Shown in pieces: positions 1-5,967 of a stretch of 42,147 bases of DNA. The notes below the pieces were generated by a model. That model did not search any database. It was not told the origin of the DNA and was given only the letters and a program-made list of their open reading frames with translations. Position 1 is the first letter of the stretch. Each line of letters begins with the position of its first letter. This DNA comes from Gammaproteobacteria bacterium (GTDB lineage: Bacteria > Pseudomonadota > Gammaproteobacteria > Pseudomonadales > Pseudohongiellaceae), in NCBI GenBank assembly GCA_029242705.1, contig JAQWTK010000096.1, positions 1-42,147 of the forward strand, in the 5' to 3' direction. A program made the translations under genes and the position numbers.

Positions 1-40
1 TTTGGTGGCGTAAATATAGTGATTTTAAAAATATTTAATG

Positions 41-2287
41 CTAAGGCTGCCATGCGTAGCTGAACTTAGCGAAAAAAGTTCGATTTGTGTATTCGATAGA
101 ATTATATATATCGTCCTGAAATCCAGTATCAGAGTATCCAATAAAAAAACGTGTGCCAGCGTTTACCTTGTAGCTATAGAGTACCTGCGTACCTAAATCA
201 CGGCTTATTTTGTCGATAGCTCGAACATAATTATCCACATTTCTTTCACGGTTTGCGTATTGGATGGTTAGCCGAATAAAGCTACGTGCATCGAATTGGT
301 AAGTTGCTCTTAAATCTGTAAGGTTAGCTTTAAAAAGGGGTCTGCCCTCAGATTCGAATTCTTGGAACTGATGGCTGAGATTAATTTGGAAATGTCGCCC
401 TAGTCGATAGTCTATCCGTGGTCCCCAGCGTTTGGAATAACCCAATCTAGTGTTAGCAAAATCAACGACATCTTCGTATCGAATAAGAGAGCTAATATTT
501 AAATTTGGTCTAGGTGCAAACCCAATATTAATCATATTGAATTGCTCGTCAAAATATTGGCCATTCCAATAGGTTTCGCTGCCGCCGAAAAGCCCGTTTA
601 AATATGACTGCATAGGACCATTCATATTTAAGAAAAATTCAGTTTCCTCTTCTAACTGCAAGCCAGATTGATCTTCGGTACGATCATAATCGGCTGCTAT
701 GCGGATTCGGCTAAAAAAACCTTCGCCACCCCAGCGCCAAGTGTGACCCAAGGTTGCAACTGCGTGTTTGAAATCAACTCTGTTTATAAAGCCAAGATCC
801 GCCCGGAAATCGTCCCCCCAATCGTAATAACCTAATCGCCAGTCCCATCGGCGATCGTTATGCTGGTATTCAACTACATGACTACTATCGGTTAAGCTCG
901 CATTCTGATTATATTTGCTCTGAACCATTGCCGGATAATTCGAAGTTGAATGCATACTTTGGACCGAAATAGTGTCTTGATCAGTTGGCCTTATTGACGC
1001 ATCCAGGCTGAGAACAGTGTTATTATAGTCACCTCCTCTCCTGTCGGTTATCAGTACCCCAACGGTAGAATTTTCGAAAATGTCTCTACGGTAACGACCG
1101 ATTGCTATTTTGCTCTTCATATCTTTAATTGAAGCTACACGAGAACTAAGACTACTTGGAATTATAAAATTTGTAGTTTCGTCATTTGCAGCAACAATTC
1201 CATAGGTGTTATTTCCAGTTTTCCCAGTAATTTTTAGGCCATATTCTGGAGATGCTATGTTTCGCGTGTGAACTAAGTTTTCATATGTATCAAAGTAATC
1301 CGCGCCATCTAGAAAGAAAGTTCGGCGTTCGGGGAAAAATAAACTGAAGGTATTGTTTATATCGAGTTGGGTACTATCTGCTTCCACTTGGGAGAAATCA
1401 GGATTAACTGTTGCGTTAACATATATGTCTTGCGAAATCCCCCAGCGTAGGTCAAGACTTCCTTCCGGGTCAAAATTTTCTCGCTTCCAATCTCTGCCGA
1501 TTGCTAGATCTCGGTTCTCAATCGAAGAAGCAGTAAAGGTAGGGATAATTTCCAGATTGCGACTTTTTTCAAGATCTTCAAAACCTTCTAGCTTGCTTAT
1601 TTGACATAGATAGCACGAGATATCTCTATTAATTTCCTGGTTATGTATTTCGGTGCGTCGATCGCGCGGGTAGTGTCTATACAAGTCCATCCCCCAAGTT
1701 TGTATAGAATCATTTTCTGGAAAGCGCAATTGCTTTAGCGGAATAGCGAGTTCAACCGTATAGCCTGTTTCTGTAATACGACCAACACTGTCCCATATCG
1801 CATTCCAAGATTCATCCGTTCTTTGGTTTATATCATCAATTACCGAGTCCATTTGCACGCCGAGGGGATTTACATAAAATCCAAAAGCCCGGCGCTCATC
1901 ATTGAAGGTGTCGAGAATAATCCCCATATAATCCCCGTCCCAGCCGTTATCCCTATCTTGATAGAAACCGCGTATTTGGATTGGGTCAGGATCTTTTGCA
2001 ATGAAGGCTACGTAAATTACCTCCCCATCTTCCATAAGTAGTGCGTCGGCCGAGACGTCAGCGGTAACATTATCACGAGGGTCAACCTCAATATTTACGG
2101 GTATACGTACAGCCGATTCCCACTCCGAAGTTTCGATTATACCGTCTATGATTGGCCTTTCTGAGATGCGTGGGATTTCGACCTTAATACTAGTCTGCCC
2201 AATTACTTTATGCGCAGTAACTAGCAAAAATATCGCGCCAAAAAATAACTTTATTAGTGATTGGGATGAGGACATTCCAGCGGGCAA
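41..2287 (-). CDS. DUF5916 family outer-membrane protein with CBM9-like N-terminal domain
   Basis: A hydrophobic signal peptide covers about residues 10-30 (LIKLFFGAIFLLVTA). A CBM9-like domain follows (about 40-215, with PIIDGIIETSEW near its start and DGDYMGIILDTF in the middle). The remainder, to residue 748, is alternating polar and aromatic strands typical of an outer-membrane beta-barrel, ending FFAKFSYAWQP. This layout is that of DUF5916 proteins, whose biochemical role is not established; binding or uptake of a carbohydrate or another polymer is only an inference from the CBM9-like fold. The longest reading begins at TTG (2285-2287) with GGAG nine bases upstream; the ATG at 2273-2275 is the alternative and has no clear ribosome site. 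It stands alone, downstream of the redoxin gene in the same direction but separated from it by a likely terminator. Confidence 0.8.
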   Translation of the reverse strand: MPAGMSSSQSLIKLFFGAIFLLVTAHKVIGQTSIKVEIPRISERPIIDGIIETSEWESAVRIPVNIEVDPRDNVTADVSADALLMEDGEVIYVAFIAKDPDPIQIRGFYQDRDNGWDGDYMGIILDTFNDERRAFGFYVNPLGVQMDSVIDDINQRTDESWNAIWDSVGRITETGYTVELAIPLKQLRFPENDSIQTWGMDLYRHYPRDRRTEIHNQEINRDISCYLCQISKLEGFEDLEKSRNLEIIPTFTASSIENRDLAIGRDWKRENFDPEGSLDLRWGISQDIYVNATVNPDFSQVEADSTQLDINNTFSLFFPERRTFFLDGADYFDTYENLVHTRNIASPEYGLKITGKTGNNTYGIVAANDETTNFIIPSSLSSRVASIKDMKSKIAIGRYRRDIFENSTVGVLITDRRGGDYNNTVLSLDASIRPTDQDTISVQSMHSTSNYPAMVQSKYNQNASLTDSSHVVEYQHNDRRWDWRLGYYDWGDDFRADLGFINRVDFKHAVATLGHTWRWGGEGFFSRIRIAADYDRTEDQSGLQLEEETEFFLNMNGPMQSYLNGLFGGSETYWNGQYFDEQFNMINIGFAPRPNLNISSLIRYEDVVDFANTRLGYSKRWGPRIDYRLGRHFQINLSHQFQEFESEGRPLFKANLTDLRATYQFDARSFIRLTIQYANRERNVDNYVRAIDKISRDLGTQVLYSYKVNAGTRFFIGYSDTGFQDDIYNSIEYTNRTFFAKFSYAWQP

Positions 2288-2409
2288 GTCGTTTTACTCC
2301 GTGATAAATGTTTGGCCGAATAAGATTTTAACCGATGAGTAATACAGGAAATTTTATAGACATTGATAGAATAATGTTTGGCAATTTGTAACTAATTAGA
2401 ATTGACCAG

Positions 2410-2428
2410 AAAATGCCTAGGCATTTTT
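2410..2428 (-). terminator. Probable intrinsic terminator of the redoxin gene
   Basis: An 18-bp perfect palindrome (AAAATGCC, then TAGGCATTTT) begins inside the stop codon of the upstream minus-strand gene. Its 3' arm ends in TTTT when read on the minus strand. Placement and shape fit a short intrinsic terminator separating this gene from the DUF5916 gene. The T-run is short, so efficiency is uncertain. Confidence 0.45.
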
Positions 2429-3014
2429 ACAGGTTAGAGCCTGCTTGAAGCACACTATCTAAGGTCGGCCTCGCTCGAAAACCCTCTTCGGCAAATTTTG
2501 CGCGAATTATCCCATCAGCACTAATAAGAAAAATGCCAGGATGGGGCACGCCGTAGGCTCTTGAGTCGGGTTCATATTGTTCATTAAGGATGCCGAGGGC
2601 GTTAACATGCCTAATGTTCAGGTCATTGAGAAGTGTAAAATTAATATTTTGATCTTCTTCCACCGTCTTCAGCATTTCAACTGGATCATATGTCATCGCG
2701 GCGATCTTTATCCCTATGGCTTCAAATTGCTCACTAATTTCTACTAGCTGCACGAGCTGATTTTTACAAAATGGTCACCAATCAAAAGATCGACTTAACA
2801 TAAATAATAAACCCTGCTCTCCAGTTAAATTGTTAAACGTGCGTAACGCGCCATTTTGGTCGTGAGCCGAAATATCTATAATGGGAGCACCCACAGGGAA
2901 ATCTGGCGCCCAATTATATTCTTGTGCTATCCCAAACTGAATCGAAGTAAACAAACTCAAGCCTAAGAGAGGCGTGTTTAAAAAAAATTTCAAGTTGACT
3001 AATTTTCGAATCAT
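2427..3014 (-). CDS. Exported redoxin (AhpC/TSA-like), probable selenoprotein with in-frame TGA at the UxxC site
   Basis: Two open stretches (to 2775 and from 2774) are in the same frame and separated only by TGA at 2775-2777. Read through, the protein has MLSRSFDW, TGA, then PFCKNQLVQL. The TGA sits exactly where redoxins of this type carry the first Cys of their CPFC/CPYC motif, and the second Cys is intact. The downstream part (YGVPHPGIFLISADG, then FAEEGFRARPT) is the normal thioredoxin-fold C-terminus, so the frame is under coding constraint on both sides. Sec replacing this Cys is known in peroxiredoxin-like selenoproteins from marine bacteria. An N-terminal signal peptide (MIRKLVNLKFFLNTPLLGLS, ending GIAQ) suggests a periplasmic thiol or peroxide reductase. 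I chose the ATG at 3012-3014 because it starts this signal peptide; an ATG at 3057-3059 is also in frame. It lies just behind lepB in the same direction. A nonsense mutation or read error is the alternative. Confidence 0.75.
2729..2757 (-). promoter_or_regulatory. Candidate bacterial SECIS hairpin downstream of the TGA
   Basis: Read on the minus strand, GCUC (18-21 nt after UGA) pairs with GAGC (43-46 nt). Inside it, CUAGU pairs with AUUAG around an AGAA loop that starts 33 nt after UGA and carries G at its second position. Bacterial SECIS elements lie inside the coding region at about this distance, with a G early in the apical loop. A competing smaller hairpin (AGCU, CGUGC loop, AGCU) starts 17 nt after UGA. 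No folding energy was computed. Confidence 0.45.
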
Positions 3015-3086
3015 TATTTTATACACGAATAAGCTGTCACAATAAGTAGGAATTTTCATTAATCTTGTTTAAAAATTTATTGAGTA

Positions 3087-3782
3087 CTAATCCAATCCTG
3101 TAAGAAATCTTTCTGTTCGTGGCAAATAATAATTCTCTCCATCTAACGAAAAAACGACGGAAGAAGAGCGGCCGATAATTTCTTCTCTGGGTACAAAGCT
3201 ATAAATCCGACTATCAGCACTATTGTCGCGATTATCGCCGAGCACAAAATATTTATCGTCAGGAACAATATTTGGCCCGTAGCTTCGACTGCTACGATTT
3301 ACAAAACGTTGAGATAGTCTGGCCTGGTGCGTTTTATTCGGCAAATGTTCTTCTACTATAGTTGAATTATTTTCGCGCAATAAAACATCGTAATCTACAG
3401 GAACGTCGTTGATAACAAGAGCATTGTTTTGCATGTATATTGTATCTCCGGGAATGCCAATGATGCGTTTTATTAAGCGTTTCTTTGCCATTTTTGAGTC
3501 AAGTATCACAATATCCCCCCGCTTTGGATCCGCAAGTTTAGTTAGGGATATTTCGGTGAAAGGTATTTTTACGTCATAGGCTAGCTTATTGACCCACACT
3601 TTATCTCCGTCTAACAATGTTGGGAGCATTGAAGCGCCTGATATAGAACTGAGATCTGCAATTGCACTTTTGAAAAATACTATACAAAAGAGGATAGCGA
3701 AAAATTGGTGATTTTCTTTCCAAAAAGCAGAAATATAATTCAGTGTCCGTTGCATATAGTTTTGGCGAGTTATTTCTTTCAT
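3087..3782 (-). CDS. lepB: Signal peptidase I
   Basis: This inner-membrane serine protease removes signal peptides from exported pre-proteins. Numbering from the ATG at 3782, the catalytic Ser is about residue 51 in SGASMLPT. The general-base Lys is about residue 105 in LIKRIIGIPGD. The C-terminal signature FVLGDNRDNSADSR is present. A single membrane span (about 25-45, FFAILFCIVFFKSAI) precedes the catalytic domain. Size fits the short LepB type. An in-frame GTG at 3807-3809 would add nine residues; neither start has a strong ribosome site. lepA and rnc, frequent partners, are not adjacent; the probable selenoprotein redoxin follows about 70 nt downstream and may share its transcript. Confidence 0.93.
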   Translation of the reverse strand: MKEITRQNYMQRTLNYISAFWKENHQFFAILFCIVFFKSAIADLSSISGASMLPTLLDGDKVWVNKLAYDVKIPFTEISLTKLADPKRGDIVILDSKMAKKRLIKRIIGIPGDTIYMQNNALVINDVPVDYDVLLRENNSTIVEEHLPNKTHQARLSQRFVNRSSRSYGPNIVPDDKYFVLGDNRDNSADSRIYSFVPREEIIGRSSSVVFSLDGENYYLPRTERFLTGLD

Positions 3783-3841
3783 GTGCGGATATTCTCTACT
3801 AGAGGCCACTAATTTTTTGCATACCTAAATCCAATTTGAAA

Positions 3842-3873
3842 AGTCTCGTTTATGCTTAAGCATAAACGAGACT
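3842..3873. repeat. 32-bp perfect palindrome
   Basis: AGTCTCGTTTATGC, TTAA, GCATAAACGAGACT: a perfect 14-bp inverted repeat around a self-complementary TTAA. It lies about 60-90 bp upstream of lepB. There is no T-run on the + side and only a short TTT on the minus side, so it is not a textbook terminator. It could be a protein-binding palindrome, a hairpin in the lepB leader, or part of a structured RNA. Confidence 0.8.
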
Positions 3874-3884
3874 CCGTCACATAT

Positions 3885-4041
3885 GGGAGCTAAGGACAGT
3901 TAATAAGCTAACTAGTCCTCCCCAGTTAAATAGTCAGTATACTAACTAATATAACTGGAGGCTCCCTTAATAGATTGACTATCGATGGGATCACCTCCTT
4001 TGAATACCAGGGTAGTAACGGATATTAGACGGATCCCCCTG
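3885..4041. ncRNA. Structured intergenic region, candidate RNA element of unknown type
   Basis: GGGAGC (3885-3890) pairs with GCTCCC (3961-3966) and encloses two hairpins. The first is AGGACAGTTA with TAACT and GTCCT (3893-3919). The second is CCAGTTA with TAACTGG (3922-3958) and an inner TAGT/ACTA stem. Together they make a potential three-way junction. Next come GGATCACCTCCTTT (3988-4001), identical to the 16S rRNA 3' tail, and GGGATC/GATCCC (3987-3992 with 4032-4037) or CAGGG/CCCTG (4008-4012 with 4037-4041) pairings. Strand cannot be settled from symmetry. On the minus strand the tail copy would be a perfect 14-nt Shine-Dalgarno sequence with no ATG, GTG or TTG at normal spacing. The 3783-4170 gap holds no convincing protein gene. 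Confidence 0.4.
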
Positions 4042-4170
4042 ATAGAACCACTAATATTACCTGAACTTTTTATATAACATACTCGGTTAAGAGTAAAGTC
4101 ATATGCCGTAGCTCATTTCAATTGCGCTTTGTGAAATACGCGTTCTATATTGAGATTAAGCTGTATTAAC

Positions 4171-4512
4171 TTAAAAGGAAATGAAAAATTGCAAAGAGAA
4201 ATAGAGTACAATTGCTATTGCTGCAATATAAATGCAAAAACGGGTAGGTGATTCTAAGAAAACCTGCCACATCGTCTTTGCCTCATGAAATTCATTGCGA
4301 ATTCTATTCGTTCTTTTATTTTGATAATCATCTATGAGATTGCGCGCTGTCTCAAACTGTTCGTCATACTTAAGCCAAAGAGCCGGAACAGAAATGCTCC
4401 AATTTCCGGCAAAAGTTTCAAAAAATTCTATATTATGTCGGCTCAACAACTGACGAATATCTTCCGCCTCATCTTCTGGAACATGCCGCATTTTGAATAA
4501 TAATCTCGACAT
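4171..4512 (-). CDS. DUF6164 family small membrane protein
   Basis: A 113-residue protein. The N-terminal domain has the conserved features MSRLLFKMRHVPEDEAEDI and the GNWSISVPALWL stretch, about residues 1-68, resembling a small ferredoxin-like sensor or adaptor fold. A single C-terminal membrane helix (about 91-111, FCIYIAAIAIVLYFSLQFF) anchors it with the N-terminal domain presumably cytoplasmic. DUF6164 proteins are widespread in gammaproteobacteria and of unknown function. It is transcribed toward lepB but is separated from it by about 390 bp of structured non-coding DNA, so co-transcription is uncertain. Confidence 0.75.
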   Translation of the reverse strand: MSRLLFKMRHVPEDEAEDIRQLLSRHNIEFFETFAGNWSISVPALWLKYDEQFETARNLIDDYQNKRTNRIRNEFHEAKTMWQVFLESPTRFCIYIAAIAIVLYFSLQFFISF

Positions 4513-4689
4513 AAATTATGTACTGCCATGAATAAGATATGCTTAATTTTGGGCTAGTTATTGGATGTTTCAGCTAGTAGGTGATTTGTTTGCCGACACT
4601 TTTTGATTTTTCGGTTGCTAGCTCTATAAAATCATCTAGCTAAACTGGGAAAGTAACTTTAGTTCAATAATGAAAGATATTATTTTATC

Positions 4690-4706
4690 TCCCAATATTT
4701 TTGGGA
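4690..4706 (-). terminator. Hairpin downstream of the SutA-like gene
   Basis: TCCCAA, TATTT loop, TTGGGA: a six-bp stem located 12-28 nt past the stop codon of the minus-strand gene and followed by AT-rich sequence without a clean T-run. The core CCAATATTTTTGG recurs at 7944-7956 in the same relation to another minus-strand gene. Confidence 0.35.
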
Positions 4707-4717
4707 AAATTTAATTT

Positions 4718-4894
4718 TCAACTGGTTTTATGGCTCAAAACAATCTGCCTTGGGCCGCTTGAAGAAGTCTGGCCACTGACGCCGGAAGGAATTTGTTGAA
4801 CTTTTCCTCCTGCTTTGAGAAAAGCCTCTATATGTTTTTCTAAGTCATCTCGGGATCTAATGGCAGCATCCCCTTTCGCTGATTTATTAGCCAT
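4718..4894 (-). CDS. Small SutA-like protein (possible RNA polymerase-associated regulator)
   Basis: About 58 residues from the ATG at 4892-4894. A short basic start (MANKSAKGDAAIRSRDD) leads into a helix and a glycine turn, IEAFLKAGGKVQQIP, with a disordered Ser/Gly-rich tail. The segment EKHIEAFLKAGGKVQQI closely resembles the central part of Pseudomonas SutA, a small RNA polymerase-binding regulator active in slow growth. The acidic N-terminal tail of SutA is missing, so functional equivalence is an inference. In-frame upstream ATGs exist at 4909 (with GGGGAAA directly before it) and 4948, and could add 5-18 residues. It is divergent from slyD. Confidence 0.55.
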   Translation of the reverse strand: MANKSAKGDAAIRSRDDLEKHIEAFLKAGGKVQQIPSGVSGQTSSSGPRQIVLSHKTS

Positions 4895-5045
4895 AATCTT
4901 TTTTCTCATTTTCCCCAAAAGCTGGAAAGTATATATTAGATAGCACATTTTCGCTAATTGCGGGGAATATGAAGGACTATACGTTGGTGGTTTAGTTGTA
5001 TAGAGTTAGTAGGAAGCGTATTTTGGCTACATTATATCTCTTACT

Positions 5046-5074
5046 AATTAAGTGTTTTGTGTGCACTCTATAAT
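5046..5074 (+). promoter_or_regulatory. Candidate slyD promoter
   Basis: A perfect TATAAT (5069-5074) lies 61 nt before the slyD start in the divergent 240-bp region. The -35 region 17 nt upstream (AATTAA) is a poor match, so the assignment rests on the -10 box. Confidence 0.35.
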
Positions 5075-5134
5075 CTTACAAATTTAGAAGTTGATCGTAA
5101 TAGGGTTCGATAGCACAGGGGAGTTAAAGAAAAT

Positions 5135-5698
5135 ATGGGTGAAATTGAATCAGAAGCCCAATCAGAAACTGGAGAAACAGCTACACCTGAGGAAATTGTT
5201 ACCTTAAATAAGGTTGTAGCTTTCGATTATCGTCTTTGTGAAGTTGATACAGAAGGAAACCGGAGCGAGTGGATTGAACAGTCAAAACGGAGCGAGCCGC
5301 TCTATTATTTGCATGGATTTCATAATGTCATAATCGGTTTGGAGAAAGCTCTCGAGGGGAAAAAGGCTGGTGATAAAATAGAAATTACTCTCCAGCCGGA
5401 AGAGGCATATGGAAAACGCGATCCAGAGGGTGTACGTAGAGTTCCATTAAAAAATCTCGAACTTCCTAAAGAAGTAAAAAATCCAACGGCGGGTGGGTTA
5501 GGTCGCGTTCGCTCCGAAAAAGGCTGGAATCATGTAATTATTCTTAAACCTGGCAAGTTTAATGTGGATGTTGATTTTAATCATCCTTTGGCTGGACGGG
5601 TACTGCACTATGAAATAGAAGTTCAATTAGTCCGAGAGGCAACTAGTGAGGAGATTCAGCATGGGCATGTCCATGGCGCAGGTGGCGAGGATCATTAA
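5135..5698 (+). CDS. slyD: SlyD-like FKBP-type peptidyl-prolyl cis-trans isomerase
   Basis: A 187-residue cytoplasmic isomerase and chaperone. After an acidic 24-residue lead, the FKBP core has ALEGKKAGDKIEITL and PEEAYGKRDP (about 75-100). The insert-in-flap chaperone region follows (about 100-150). The closing strand FNHPLAGRVLHYEIEVQLVREA is the SlyD signature. The tail HGHVHGAGGEDH is short but His-rich, consistent with the metal binding known for SlyD and relevant to nickel handling. GGGGAG upstream provides a ribosome site. The long N-terminal extension before the first FKBP strand is unusual compared with E. coli SlyD, which begins almost directly with the fold. Confidence 0.88.
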   Translation: MGEIESEAQSETGETATPEEIVTLNKVVAFDYRLCEVDTEGNRSEWIEQSKRSEPLYYLHGFHNVIIGLEKALEGKKAGDKIEITLQPEEAYGKRDPEGVRRVPLKNLELPKEVKNPTAGGLGRVRSEKGWNHVIILKPGKFNVDVDFNHPLAGRVLHYEIEVQLVREATSEEIQHGHVHGAGGEDH

Positions 5699-5850
5699 GC
5701 ACACTATTGTTTCATATTTTCAGGAGTTAGAAGTTCGACTATAGTTTAATTCATTCCGCGTTATCTGCGTTGCTACTAAGGATTATATTTATAGCATTTC
5801 TGTCAGCGAATGATTTCTTGTAAACTTCTAGTATATAGGATCATGTGGGG

Positions 5851-5878
5851 TTGATATGATAAGGTGATTGAATATGAA
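5851..5878 (+). promoter_or_regulatory. Candidate promoter of the molybdenum oxidoreductase
   Basis: TTGATA (5851-5856) and TATGAA (5873-5878) are spaced by 16 bp, about 90 nt before the start codon. The match is moderate. The AAATAAG repeat at 5925-5953 would lie inside the resulting 5' leader. Confidence 0.35.
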
Positions 5879-5924
5879 GGTATTATGTTAGTAGTGTGAA
5901 GTCTGAATGCAAAGTATTGTTCTT

Positions 5925-5953
5925 AAATAAGAAATAAGAAATAAGAAAATAAG
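5925..5953. repeat. Tandem heptamer AAATAAG (three perfect copies and one with an extra A)
   Basis: AAATAAG at 5925-5931, 5932-5938 and 5939-5945, then AAAATAAG at 5946-5953. It directly precedes the ribosome site (GGAAAGGAG) of the molybdenum oxidoreductase. A short tandem repeat here can vary by slippage and would change leader length without touching the coding frame. Confidence 0.85.
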
Positions 5954-5967
5954 AAAGAGGAAAGGAG

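Noticed and set aside
1353-2342. Plus-strand frames over the DUF5916 gene
   Set aside because: No ribosome sites or recognisable domains; the minus-strand protein has coherent domains throughout.
2427-3059. Reading the redoxin as two separate genes or a plain pseudogene
   Set aside because: Both parts are in one frame with only one stop between them, the stop falls exactly on the redox-active position, and no frameshift or second stop is present. Read error remains possible but is the weaker explanation.
3925-3994. Short peptide frames on both strands next to the Shine-Dalgarno-like sequence (about 22 and 30 codons)
   Set aside because: The minus-strand GTG lies inside the ribosome site itself, the + strand ATG has no ribosome site at normal spacing, and neither peptide resembles a known family.
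3988-4001. Fragment of a 16S rRNA gene
   Set aside because: Only the terminal 14 bases match; the preceding sequence does not resemble helix 45 or any other 16S segment.
3885-4041. tRNA-Sec (selC) or another tRNA in the structured gap
   Set aside because: It would have fitted the selenoprotein next door, but there is no T-arm GGTTCGA-type sequence and no cloverleaf with an acceptor stem of the right length.
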